The notes beneath the pieces are model-generated. The model saw only the letters and a list, made by a program, of their open reading frames with translations, was not told the origin of the DNA and ran no database searches. This document shows positions 50,732 through 62,604 of a stretch of 64,000 nucleotides of DNA, in pieces; the stretch's first letter is position 1; each line of letters opens with the position of its first letter. This DNA is from Trametopsis cervina (Eukaryota; Basidiomycota; Agaricomycetes; Polyporales; Irpicaceae), in assembly GCA_022385755.1 (NCBI GenBank), contig MU278351.1, positions 251,594 through 315,593 on the forward strand, given 5' to 3'. The position numbers and the translations under genes were made by a program.

Positions 50732-53004
50732 ATGTCTTTCAGATTACCGTCTCAGCACCTCGAGGATCTGCTGCCTAGCAAGGATCGAGCAGAAGACTCA
50801 TCGAGCTCTGACGAAGATGACGAAGAAGAAGAGACTTGGGATGATTGGGTCTCCGACTCCATCACGAAACAACCATGTAAATCGTTATTTGATGACGAAG
50901 TATTCCCGTCGGCAGATGCAGCCAGAGAACACGATAAAACGGCTCATGCTTTCGACATTGAAGAGATCATCGCACGGCTAGGTAAGAAGAATAGCCATTT
51001 TCATTTCAGTAGAATACTCACAAGGTCTACTCTTTATCATCCAGATCTTGACATCCACCACCGAATACGGTTAATTAACTGGATACGCAAAGAGGTATCT
51101 AATATTCTCTTTGCATGTTATAAGTAGCTCTGATTCCAGGGAGGATAGAAACCGGAGCCCTCTACATCTTCTGCGCTTACGGGAAAAGAGGAGTTCTTTG
51201 CGTCCGATGCCTATCTCATACCCGTAATTGAAGACGATCCTCTACTGCGTAAGGGTTCCCTCAGCATTGTGTGATATTTCAGGAGGATCTCATTCAAGTA
51301 TAGAGTCACAGTTAGGAGACTGGTCTGACGAAGAAGATGACCAGCCAACAGGGAGCGCGAAGCCCTCACAGCCACCCAGCGATCTGAAACAAGCTATGCG
51401 ACGGATCCGACAGCTGGAGGAAACAGTTCGGAGGACGCGGCAAGACTTTGTGGACTATCGTGGCTTCGTGGGCGAGCGGCTCAATCTTGCTGGCTTAGCT
51501 GAATCCCTTCAAGATCCTGTTGCGTCTTCGTCAACGCATGCTGCCGTACCACTGCGCGATGACGACTCTCATTATTTCCAGAGTTATGGCGAAAATGGTA
51601 AGAATCATATTCTATTTCTATGGTGGTACGTTCTAAATGACGAATTTCAATCAACTTTGAATGAAGACATACATGCCGTCATGATTCAAGACAAAGTTCG
51701 CACGGCAACATACGCCTCTTTCATCTTGAAGAACCCGAGCTTGTTCCAGGGCGCTGTTGTCCTCGATGTTGGCTGCGGTACAGGTATCTTATCGTTGTTT
51801 GCCGCTCGAGCGGGAGCAAAACGCGTCTTCGCAGTGGATGCCAGTGATATTGCCGAAAAGGCCGAAACGATTGTGAAGACCAACGGACTTGACCACATAA
51901 TTACGTGCGTGCCTATCCAGTGAAAACGCTTACCTACTACTGGTCACTGATCCTTGTCAACTCTCAGCGTGATACGCGGAAAAGTTGAAGATATCACCCT
52001 CCCAGACAATATCAAACAGGTCGACATCATCATCTCAGAGTGGATGGGATACGCCCTGCTATACGAGTCAATGCTTGACTCCGTTCTCCATGCAAGGGAT
52101 CGTTTTTTGCGCCCGGACACAGGCGTGATGGCCCCGAGCCAAACAAAGATGATGCTGGGTCTTTGTGATGCCTTAGAAATATACAAGGAACGTGTAGACT
52201 TTTGGAGCGATGTTTATGGTATGTTTCCTTATTAGGCTCATGCTTTGAGTGTTTTATCTGACCAAGAATCAGGATTCGACCTCTCAACCATGGCCGATCG
52301 TGTTTACGAAGATGCTATTGTAGACGTAGTTGGTCCCGACAGTGTCAAGAGCGCGCCGTTCGTCATCAAGGTGATAATATCATGGCGTAATGATAAGCTT
52401 TTACTCAAATTTCATGGCAATAGGATTTGTTTTTGAAGGAAATCACCACTCGTCAACTGGATTTTACAACTCCGTTTACTCTGGTCTCCACAACCGAGCG
52501 GCGCGAAAAGATACACGCTTTCGTTCTTTACTTCGACACGTTCTTCATTGCGAATATCGAGCGTATTCCGGAAGATACACAAGTACACGTCGTGTCCGAA
52601 GGTGACCCAGTCCTTGCTGAGGTCTGGCCAGTGGGCGGCAAACCCCACCCAACTCGCCGCCTGAGCTCAGGAGAGGGGTTGAAACCTGCCAAACCAAAAA
52701 TTACCAGCTTTAGCACCGGTCCTAAGTCAACGCCGACGCATTGGAAGCAGACGTTGTTCTTGTTAAGGGATCCAATCATAGCCGACGAAGGTAAGCAGAG
52801 AGGCTTTACATCCATTCCGCTTCTCATGTCACACGGCTTTACTGATGTTCACGTGTTTAAGGAACGGTGGTTCAGGGGGTGTTCAAGTTACGCAAGAGTG
52901 CTGATAACTCAAGAGAGCTCGACGTAGAGATTCATTATACTGTCAGAGAGGCCGGCAGTACAGAACTCGGTGACACGACTATCCAGGCATTCAAAGTCCG
53001 GTAG
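50732..53004 (+). CDS. RMT3: PRMT3-like protein arginine N-methyltransferase
   Basis: Type I arginine methyltransferase; in yeasts and animals PRMT3 modifies ribosomal protein uS5. It starts at 50732. An acidic N-terminus ([17 protein letters not shown]) leads into the zinc-finger region [28 protein letters not shown], where only one of the two usual cysteines is seen. Then comes a coiled coil ([20 protein letters not shown]). The methyltransferase core follows: [17 protein letters not shown] motif [30 protein letters not shown], the double-E loop [18 protein letters not shown] and [12 protein letters not shown]. The beta-barrel ends with [13 protein letters not shown] strands and [10 protein letters not shown]. 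The stop is at 53002-53004. Eight or so exons. The fold and motifs leave little doubt about the family. Confidence 0.93.
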
Positions 53005-53377
53005 TTGTTCCCTGTAAGCTTACAATTGCTTGGTGACGAGATTTTCAACTGTAACATGAATGTAGTGCCAATATAATGTAGTCTACCGCTCCAGGGTCCA
53101 CCACCGGCGTTGGCGTGATATGAAGCGCAAAATACAAAGTCGCTCTTCGACGGTATGATCTACATCACTCACGCTATATAGGTCTTCGTCTGGAACTATT
53201 TGACAAATAGGCCAGGTCTACGAAGAGACTACCATTGCCTCTCAATGCGCGACCAGCCTCAGAAGACGTCCTGCGACGTGCAAATGATGTCTATACGTAC
53301 AACATAGGGGTCAACACAAATACAACAGTATACGTAGCAATCATACATAAGCCATCGCCGTCGTACTATCACAGCGG
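53005..53377. other. convergent intergenic region
   Basis: Between the PRMT3-like gene (+) and copy A of the tandem pair (-). No gene seen. Confidence 0.4.
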
Positions 53378-55971
53378 TCAATTCTGCTTGGCCTTCAGCC
53401 ACAATGGCGTGATGGCCTGCGCGACAACGTTCCCTGCTGCCTCCAGACGCGTCCGTAGGTCCTCCTCCAAGACCGTGTTCAAAATACCACGCGCTCTCCA
53501 TTTATCCGGATGAAATCTTCGATGGGCTTTCTCAAGCAGTGACTTATACCCAGCTTTATCATTCATGTTCCTTTCCGCGGCAGCGAAGAACTGTTCGACC
53601 GCACCCCATTCGATGGCATCCAGTGACATCCGCCGAGGGGTTACAAGGATCGGCCAGGGTACACTCTCAAATGTGAGGGGTTGCGCATCTCCAAATTTGA
53701 TCACGTCGAATTCGTTACTGACGAATATGAACCAATCGAGGGCGATTTTACTGTTCCACAGGAACCAGTGCGCTGGAGCTGGGAACGCGGTGGAATCGCG
53801 CTGTATGCAACGGTTCCGCTCCTCAGCTGCGGCCTTGTGGTACAGCCGTTCCCGATTCGCAGCATCGCGCCGTTCCCGTTCTTCCCGTTCTTGTTTCTCT
53901 CGCAGTATGCGTTCCTCCTCGAGTCTCGCACGTTCCGCCTTTTCTCGCGCGAGACGCTCCAGTTCTTCGCGTTCCTTGGTCTTACGCAGTTCTTCTTCCC
54001 GCCGAGCCTCTGACTGTCTGCGAGCTTCTTCCGCAGCCTCAGCCTCCCGCCTGCTCCTCTCCCGCATTTCCTCCTCCTCTTTCTCAGCTTGCTCGATAAG
54101 TCGTAGTTCTTCTATCTTTCGAATAGACTCTTCGAGCTCTAAGCGATGTAGGGTCTCTTCATCGATCTGGTCCGCCTGCTCCTCTTTGTCAATCTGCTCG
54201 CGAGCAAGGCGGGACGCACACTCCTCTTGTTCCGCAATCCATCGTGCCGCTTCCGCGTATTGTTTCCTACGCAATCCTTCCGCCAGCTCTTCACGCGTCT
54301 CCTCTACTTTACGAGCTGCACTCGCTTGCTTGTCCATCGCTTCTAGCCACCGCCTTTTGGCCTCCTCCAACGCCTGGCCCGCTTCAACTAATTTCGTCGC
54401 AGCCTGGTTGTGGCTGTTCTGAGAAGTGAGAAATCCTAGCGCTGCATAGTCTTCTTCCTTCACTGCGTCATCCAGCTTCTTTCGAGCAAGTGATTCTTCC
54501 CGCTCAGCAGCCTCCCTGCGAACCTGTCTGTCGCGCTGTCTGTTCAATCGGGCCTCATCCTCCTCGCGCCATTTCTTCCGCTTAGCCTCATCCTCCTCGT
54601 GCTGTTTCTTCCGCTTAGCCTCTTCCTCTCTTTGTTTCCTCTGACGAATTTCCTCCTCTTCGCGTTCCTTTTTCAGTCTAGCTGCATCAGCCCCCCGCGC
54701 CCGCTGCTCGGCCTGCTGCTCCCCAGCCTCCCCCGTCCAGTTTTCAGTCGAGGGATTTCTTCCAGAAGCTTTCTATACGTCTTTTAGGAAATCGTGCATC
54801 TTTGAGCGCAAACTTACTTACCGAATTTCCACCCTGACTCTTTTGCGTTCGTGGCGGAGGGTTGCCAGCGAACCAAGTTAGGAAGGCATTCTGCGCCGTC
54901 GGCTCGTAGTAGCGAACAGTGATCTTATTGCCTGCAATAGCGGTTCCGTGCATAGTTGCTAGAGCGTTCGCAGCTGCACGATGGTCAGCAACTTTATGAC
55001 GATAAGTCTGATGAAATGTACCTGACTCTCTCGACCAAAACGAGACGAATCCATATGCTTCTGGAACACCTATTTTCTTAAGAGTGGCTCTGCAATTGCC
55101 GTTAAATCCGGGAGCATGAGAAACTGGGCAGTCAAACTCACTCTCTGATTGACCCGAACTGGGCAATTATTTAGCAACATTAGGGGCACTAAAGACTCGC
55201 TGGCACCTACCTGAGAAAAACGGTCCACCAGAATCTTGTGTTCACACGTAGCACCTAGAGCCTGTAAAATCTCAACGTATTGGACGGACGAAAATGACAT
55301 GGAAGCTCTCATACAGCACAGTATAGATTGGCAGGGTCAAATGTTCGCAAATTGAACGAAGGAGAAGCCAGTAGTTCTGGATGAATGGCCTTTTTCTGCA
55401 CCCGAGCGTGGTTTGCATGTTCTTCCTCCCAATATTCAATGACAACCATCGGTGACGGATACCCAGGCACTACAGTGGATTCAACGGATACCAACGGTCC
55501 TGCATTTCGAAACCATCTAAAGATGGTCTGGAGACTAGCTCCGTGTACAAGTGGATGAGGATGTGTATCGCTCTTCACCATTTGTGAGAACAGACGTCGC
55601 TGAGGTGTCGAACTTTGAAAATCAGGAGAGTGAGAAAGAGCCATTTTCCACGGTGGATCCAGGTTGGGCACAATGGCGCCTTGAAGAGTGGCGAGAGCCA
55701 TTTCCGCTGCATAGATGTGATATTCGCATGGTCAGCGGCCATAGGATGTTCTCGCATGTGAGCTCTTACCATGAAACACATCCGCAAAGTGAATGGCGTG
55801 CTGTTTACAAGGGGAATTCACGAATAATGGACCCTTTCCTCCTGGTTGTATGGGGCCACAGGAACTAAACGCATCCTCCAAGTGCCCCCACTTGAGATGA
55901 AGCGGTGGATCAGCAAGGTAAAGTGTCGGTTCTTTGAGAAGTGGATGTGGCGAATCGAGGAATGTAGCCAT
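53378..55971 (-). CDS. three-RRM, coiled-coil, HPD-domain protein, copy A
   Basis: Domains in order: RRM1-like (EPTLYLADPPLHLKWGHLEDAF, IHFADVFHAEMALATLQG), RRM2-like (LQTIFRWFRNAGPLVSVES, VVIEYWEEEHANHAR, LRTFDPANLYC), and RRM3 (LVDRFSQFGSIREATLKK, RNP1-like AYGFVSFW, AANALATMHG, ITVRYYEP). About 330 residues of Glu/Arg/Lys coiled coil follow. A C-terminal domain has PLTFESVPWPIL, IEWGAVEQFFAAAE, RRFHPDKW and AAGNVVAQAITPLWLKAK. The HPD in the last domain resembles J-domains and the C-terminal part of NFKBIL1-like proteins. The last exon alone holds 389 codons. Start at 55969-55971 by comparison with copy B; an exon at 55994-56224 could extend it in frame. An RNA-linked role is inferred from the RRMs. 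Tandem partner at 56398-58895. Confidence 0.82.
54552..54617 (-). repeat. two 33-bp direct repeats inside copy A
   Basis: Units 54552-54584 and 54585-54617 differ at four positions and a partial third unit follows. On the coding strand they encode an 11-residue charged repeat (EAKRKKQHEED, EAKRKKWREED) in the coiled coil. The unit is a multiple of three, so repeat number can change without a frameshift. Confidence 0.8.
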
Positions 55972-56397
55972 GCCGAGCTGAGAAGGGTGTTCCTCAAATC
56001 GCCCTGGCTACAAAGAGGCACCGCACGAGCTGCTTGAAGTCAAAGACGACCTGCAGAAGAGGAGCAAGCGTCTGCTGCCAACTTGTTAAAAGCGTGTGAC
56101 TGTCCATCAAGTTAATAACTGCGCTCAGGAAAGCGCTGACTGCGATATTGGGCCTGGTGGTGATATATTCGAGGATAATTGCTTCGGGATGAACGTACTG
56201 GTGATACCTTGGATTGGGGGTCATAGCAGGTACGCATCAAAGTGGTGAAGCGTACTATCGAGAATTTCGCTGCACCGGAAGTTACAGGATTAAAGCGCCG
56301 CGCAACTGGTCATAGTACACACAACAACGAAACACTGGGTATCAAACATACATGCAAGCACTACATATAGATATATATCCTGTGTCCTCCAAAGCTT
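55972..56397. other. gap between the tandem copies, possible extra first exon of copy A
   Basis: On the minus strand a 76-codon frame starts at 56224. Splicing at CAG|gtcgtc..ttgtag|CCAGGG would join it in frame to the copy A start (LLQ, then PGRFEEHPSQLG-MATF). About 130-200 nt of this region is also similar to the region upstream of copy B, so the duplication covered the promoter or first exon. Confidence 0.45.
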
Positions 56398-58895
56398 TCA
56401 ACTCTGTTGCTTCGCCTCCAGCCACAGCGGTGTGATTGCTTGTGCAACAATATTCCCTGCGGCCTCCAAGCGATTTCGAAGCTCATCCTCCAGCACCGTG
56501 TTCAAGATGCCACGACCTCTCCATCTATCCGGATGGAATCTAAGACGGGCTTTCGCGAGTACCGTCCTATATTCATCCGGGTTGTCCATTATCTTCGCTG
56601 CCGCAGCGAAGAAACGTTCGACAGCACCCCATTCGATAGCCTCCAGCGTCATCTGACGTGGTGATGGAAGAATTGGCCACGGAACACTCTCAAATGTGAG
56701 AGGCTGCGTATTCCCAAAGTTTATCGTGTCGAATTCATCGCTGACGAATACGAATCGATCGAGAGCAAGCTGTGGCGTCCATTGAAACAGATTTGCCGAA
56801 GCCGGGAATGACGTGAGGTCGCGACGCAGACAACGATTTCGTTCTGCGAGTGCAGCCTGGCGGTAGAGCAGCTCTCGACTCGCAGCATCGCGTCGCTCTT
56901 GTTCTTCACGTTCGCGTTTCTCCCTTACAATTCGTTCGGCGGCTTCGCGTTCTCGGGCTTGACGCTGTTCTTCTTGTCGCCGAGCGTCCTCTTGCTTGCG
57001 AGCTTCTTCGGCAACCTCAGCATCCTGCTTGCTCTTCTCCTGTTTCGCCTTCTCCTCCCTCCCGGCCTTCTCTATCCGCCTTAGTTCCTCCATCTTCCTT
57101 ATGGATTCCTCCAGCTCTAACCAGCGCAAGGTCTCCTCATCTACCTCTTCTTCTTCCTCTTCCTCCTGCTCGATTCGCTCACGAGCACGTCGGAACGTCC
57201 ACTCGTGTGCTTCTGCTGCTCTGCGGGACGTCTCGGCGTAGTCTTTCCGGCTCATACTCTTGGCCCGGTCCTCCCTTGCCTCCTGCGCCTGGCGAACTGC
57301 CTCCGCCTCCCTATCCATGGCTTCTAACCAGAGTCTTTTAGCAGTCGCCGCAGCCTGTTCGCTCTCATTCAGATACTTATCGGCCTTATCGCATTTGCTC
57401 TGGGTGTAAACAAACTCGACATTGGCTTGATACTCTTCCTGCAAAGCATCCTCTACTCTCCTCCGAGCTAGCTGCTCGTTGTGCTGTGCTACCTCCTTGA
57501 GACGCTGTCGTTCGTCTCGCCGTTTCAGTCGAGCTTGAGCAGCTTCACGTTTTGCCTTTATTCTAGCCTCCTCTGCCTCCATTTGTCTCTTGAACGCAGC
57601 AGCTTGTTGCTTTTGCCGTGCATCCGCTTGTGCAGTGCCACTGTTTGACTTCGAGTCCGAGGCAGGCACCTATAAGTCCGCAAATATGATGATGTCTGAC
57701 TAGCTTGTAGCGCGAAACACTGACCGGGCCTCCGCCTTCGTGACTTTGCTTTGCTGACAGCGGACTGTCCGCAAAACCAGTTCGAAAGACTTCCTGAATG
57801 CTTGGTTCGTAGTATCTGACAGTGATTTGGCGCCCTGCGACCATGGCTCTATTTGTGGCATGTATGGCTTTATCAGCTGAAAGGCAACTGAGCGTCGGTA
57901 CCAACTAATCACATAGATGGGCCTACCGGAAGCTGTGTTCGAGAAACAGACGAAGCCACACAATCCGGTGCTACCGGCATTGTGGAGGTGGATTCTGAAA
58001 TGCTTGATATCAGACGATGTGTAGGTTCGAAGCCGGGACAAACATACTCTCTGATTGCCCCAAACTGCATGACATTGGCTGATTAGTATACAAGGGTTGC
58101 AGGGTGCGTTTTCGCACACCTTAGAAAAATAGTTTGAGAGATCTCCTTTGTTGAATGTAAAACTTAGACCCTATACGGGGATAGCACTACCTTAGCACGC
58201 GACAAGAAAGAAAGGGAGAACAGATCCATACCGTGCAGAACAGAGTAGTACGATCGAACGTGCGCAACGTAAACGCAGGCCCGCCTTGCAGAGACGGATG
58301 AATAGCCTGTGCTTGAGCTTTTGCATGGGCCGCATGCTCTTCTTTCCAATATTCCACTACAACGGTCGCTTGTGGATCTCCGACCGCCACGTTGGTCTCC
58401 ACAGATACTAATGGACCCGCGTTACGAAACCATCTGAAAATGGTCTGGAGAGTTGCATTGTGCACATGGGGGTGGGGATTGACACTGCTCTTCACGAATT
58501 GTCGAAGGAGAGGTTTCGGGGGCAATGAGCTTTCAAGTTCAGGTGAGTGAGACAGGTGCGCTGTCCACGGTGGAGATGACTGTGTCACGGCAGTGCCTTG
58601 AAGAGTGGCGAGAGCCATCTCTGCTATATATGAGTGCTGTTGGATTAGAGCTGGTGTTATGGGATGGAAGTAATCTGAAGTCCATACTGTGAAATAAGTC
58701 AGGGAACTTAATCACATACTTCTGGCGGTTCGGATTCGTGGATAGTGGCTTCCTGCCGCCTGATGTGACCTGGCAACAAGGACTGAAGAATGCGACCAGA
58801 TGTTTCCACTTCAGACGGCCACGATCCGGCGGGTCGGCCACGTAAAGAATAGGTTCCTTGAGTAATGGATGAGGCGATCCAAGAAATGTAGCCAT
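56398..58895 (-). CDS. three-RRM, coiled-coil, HPD-domain protein, copy B
   Basis: Tandem paralogue of copy A, with the same layout and strand. RRM1-like: EPILYVADPPDRGRLKWKHLVAFF, VIKFPDLFH, AEMALATLQG. RRM2-like: LQTIFRWFRNAGPLVSVET, VVVEYWKEEHAAHAK. RRM3: LHNAGSTGLCGFVCFSNTAS, ITVRYYEPSIQEVF. Coiled coil: KRLWLEAMDREAEAVRQAQE, EEEEEVDEETLRWLELEES. C-terminal domain: PLTFESVPWPILPSPRQM, IEWGAVERFF, RLRFHPDRW, GRGILNTVLEDELRNRLEAAG, then TPLWLEAKQQS; stop at 56398-56400. The last exon holds 423 codons. Start chosen at 58893-58895 (MATFLGSPHPLL), matching copy A; an in-frame TGA lies just upstream. The C-terminal domain is the best conserved part between the copies, the coiled coil the least. 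Confidence 0.82.
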
Positions 58896-59715
58896 GCCGA
58901 GCTGAGAGGGCAATCCTCAAGTCGTCCTGGCTACAACGCAAGTATCGTGCGATCTGGTTTGAAGAGAGTTTGCAGAACAAGCGTCTGCCGCCATGATGTT
59001 AGGGCGTGCGACAGTTTGATTTTACATTCTTGGGTGCGAAAGAAAGCGCTACATTCGAGGCGTGAAAGGTAAGACAACATCAATCATTCGGTGCTTCAAG
59101 GAGGGTAGGCTGCGTACGAATGAGTTCGACGACATGACGATAAGAGTACACAATTCTGTTTCACGTGTCGAGATAGGTCACATGACCGTATATGTTTCTT
59201 GCCACCAGCGAGCCATCATTCGTGTGAACGACTGGTGCCACTCACTATGCTCAGCAATATATATCGTAGTAAGTGCTAACATACAAATATGAGTAGAAAG
59301 CAAACTTACCACCCTCGAGCATGCTTTCGTCATGTAGCTAAGAACTTTTACTGCCACCGCGAGTGGCCACGGCCAACGTCCTCCCGTCTTTCCATGCATC
59401 GCGGTTAGCAGCCGGTACTTATGCTTATCTGCATGGCCCGCCATACCCACAAGTGACAGAATCGCTGACCAGTTGGTCATCCACACTCCTACGGCCTCAG
59501 ATGACCTGACCGTGCGATCACCCAGCGCTGCAGAAGCATCACCAGCGATAGCTCGCCATTCAGGACTGAATAGAGGCGGACTGCTCTGAGAGGATTGTTA
59601 CATACACGGTATTGTATAGATTGCAGAGTGATTATGCGCATTGCGCGACCCTCTGGTGTACCCCGCAGCAGTGTATGTGGACCCAAAACTCATCTGTTTT
59701 CACTCCTCTTCGACC
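58896..59715. other. divergent intergenic region
   Basis: The first 130 nt or so resemble the region upstream of copy A. The rest holds the promoter of the MFS gene. A 102-codon frame on the minus strand (59178-59486) has no motif. Confidence 0.45.
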
Positions 59716-62346
59716 ATGTCTCTAACCGGGTCTAAAGCTGAGGACGACTCATTCCACGAGAACAGAAAATCCAGCGAAATACGCGTTCGAGATGTCGCTG
59801 ATGTTCAACAGGTAGACCTCGTCGCTTACTATGAGAGCAACGCCGGTCGACTGGTCGTAGATCCAGCGTGCGTCGATTGGCCTCATCTTGATAGTCTTCT
59901 CCAATGCATGATGATTCTGCAGGGAAGCACAGGCAGAGTTCGGAGAAGATGTTGCCAACAACTTGAAGCTGTCACCCGACGGCACGAAGGTTCTTTGGCC
60001 ACAGCCTTCAGATGATCCCGAGGACCCGCAGAACGTGAGTCTCATGTAAGAATACGTTCGACTTGTGCTAAGGATGTTATTCAGTGGTCGGACTTCAGGA
60101 AGGGGGTACAGCTATTTATCATTACTTTAGCTGCTATCGTTCCGGACTTCGATTCAGGTTTAGGTATGTTCAGAAATATCCTAAATTGAAGATGCCCCTC
60201 AATATCGTCTGATTACAGGCACTGCATCGATATTTGCGCTCTCGAAGCAGTTCAATACCACCACTGGGGAAATCAACAATCTAACAAACAAGTGGGTGTT
60301 TTTATTGTTACATATTTGTGACAATGCTCAAGGTGGTACGATATTGTCAGCTGGAGTATCTTCTTGCTAGGTCATATCGCTTTTCGTCTTTTCGATCTAT
60401 ATCCGCTGACAATTTCCAGGCTGGGGCGGTATATTTGCTGTGATGGCTATCCGGCGATATGGCCGCCTTCCTGTCCTCTTTTGGACGCAGGTATGAATGA
60501 GCAAACTCTACAGATATCAGATTGGGGCGAATCAGCTGTTACAGGTTATCTCGCTCGGGTTTCTGGTAGGGTGCACCTTTGCACCGAATCTTAAGACGTT
60601 TGCAGGTAAGAATATCTGTCATTTCTCGTTAAAAGCATGCCTGCTCATAATTGACAGCTATGCGATGCCTGACGGCATTCTTCGGGTACATAAATTCATT
60701 TCTCATCATGGATTCGATGCTTACATAGTTACGCAGTACTTGCCCACAAGTCACTGTAGGTGTCGCTCACATTGGGATGCTGATGGACACTAATGTTACT
60801 TCCAGGGATTGTATATTGTCACGGACATGTATCCTTTCCATTTACAAGCTCGCAAGGTACTCACTTTTCGTCTCCGCGTTTCTCACTCCTGACAGGCTCT
60901 TGTCCTTAGCTCAACATTTGGACCATGGGGTTCCTCGTATCTCCCTTCTTATCACCATTTGCATTCGGTTTCATGGTTGCTAGGGACAGGTTCGTCCTTC
61001 GCGAAGATACATTGGCAAGGGCTGACGCATCGTGGTCTAGCTGGCGTTGGGTATATGGTATAGGGTCGATGTATGGGGGCATTGTGCTGCTTCTTATTAT
61101 TTTCTTTGGCAAAGAAACGTCGGTGACTTGTATCAGTGTAAGAGTGGTGACTGATTTACCTCCAACAGGATGTACGACAGAAGAATGAATGCACCCAAGC
61201 TATCAGCGGAATACTCTTCCAGAATTCCGATGAGAGTCCAGACACTCATCGGAATTACCGGGGCACGGCTAGCACGATATCGATCCAGTTGGGCAGATGT
61301 GTCACGCATCTGGATACAGCTAACCTGGAGACCTCATGTGTTTGGAATTCTCTTCTTTGAGGTATGACCCCGACTACCCAAGTCGGTTGCGCAGCGTCCT
61401 CAGCTGAGACATGATTCAGGCGATGCTTTTTGGTTTTAGCGTGGGAATCAATGTGCGTAGTACCAATGGTGTCTTATTTCGTGGCCATCTGAGTAAGAGA
61501 TATGCTAGGGCACGAATAACATATTCTTGCAGACACCTCAGCCTACAGGATATGGCTTCAGCCAGTTCGCAATTGCTGGTTGCTACGGCACGCCGGTGGT
61601 ACGTTTTCCCTCTATCTCACCCTCCACCTGATCGAATTAGTTCAGGTTTCTGTGTTCATGGGCGAGCTTCTCGGACGCTATCTGAATGATTGGATTATGA
61701 ATGTCTCGATTCGTCGTAACGATGGTGTGTTCAAATCTGAGAGCCGGTTATGGTGCGTATACTCAGCCGAAACTCCCTTATACATCACAACACTGATGCT
61801 GCGGTTAGGTCTTGTTATCTTGCTGTGGTCCTTTACGTCGTTGGGATGGTCTTGATGGGCGCTGCGTTCCAAAACCATCTGACTATCGCAGCGTTTATTA
61901 TAGGATGGGGACTAGTCGAGATTGCTACAATGGTCAACACGGTTGCGGTGTGTGAGTAAACTCTAGCAGCTTCCGATAAGCCCTTGCTAACGGCTTCCGC
62001 TGCATACAGATGCATACCTGAATGATAGTTTCCCCAAATTCCAGGTACTTACCTTAAAATATACCTCGAACCTACTCACTATATGGATCAGGGTGAAACA
62101 TCTGCCCTGCTGAATCTCGCACGTATTTTGGGAGGATTCAGCGTCACATATTTCCAAGTCCCGTGGGCTACGAAGCATGGTGCTCTGCAAACATTCGGAT
62201 GTGAAGCAGCGATCGTTGCTGGCATCTTTATACTTATTGTCCCCGCGTTACAACTGAAAGGGGGGCAACTCAGGGTGCGTCTATTGAGTTCTGTACTAAA
62301 GGGCGGGAGGTTGACGCGGAGTCTCCAGCATCGTTATTCCCTTTGA
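59716..62346 (+). CDS. MFS transporter, DHA1-like
   Basis: Polytopic transporter with an N-terminal cytosolic part (MSLTGSKAEDD; QAEFGEDVANNLKLSPDGTK) and the entry motif DDPEDPQNWSDFRKGVQLF before TM1. Other landmarks: IRRYGRLPVLFWTQ, MRCLTAFFGTCPQVTGLYIV, TDMYPFHLQARKLNIWTMGF, SWRWVYGIGSMYGGIVLLL and FFGKET. In the second half: TWRPHVFGILFFEAMLFGFS, TPQPTGYGFSQFAIAGCYGTP, GELLGRYLNDWIM, AAFQNHLTIAAFIIGWGL, TMVNTVAVYAYLNDSFPK and ETSALLNLARILGGFSVTYFQVPWATKHGALQTFG. More than 15 short exons. The end is uncertain: without a last intron the stop is at 62344-62346; other splicing could run to 62525. Substrate unknown; such proteins are broad exporters in fungi. Confidence 0.88.
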
Positions 62347-62604
62347 ACCGTCGAGTTCAGATAGCAGTTTGGATCGGCTCCATTGAGCAATGTGTTCGTG
62401 TGTTATTGAATAATACGACGTGCTTTGTACCATTTCTAGCCGATTCTAACGACACCTACGCGTGTTACTTCGATGGTTCCTGGGAGTGTACCCATCGTTA
62501 TCTCGGCATTCTCCGCAATGCGTAATACGATTTTACTGTGCGGTAATTTGATTGCAGAGCAGCAAACCTAGCTTGTCCTCAACTGTCGTCAGCTTACTTT
62601 CTAA

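Noticed and set aside
53565..54422. 285-codon Ser/Arg-rich frame on +
   Set aside because: Shadow of the charged coiled coil of copy A on the opposite strand; the same is true of 56850-57341.
57120..57180. Poly-Glu codon run in copy B as a possible microsatellite
   Set aside because: Mixed GAA/GAG coding for an acidic coiled-coil stretch; no regular repeat unit.
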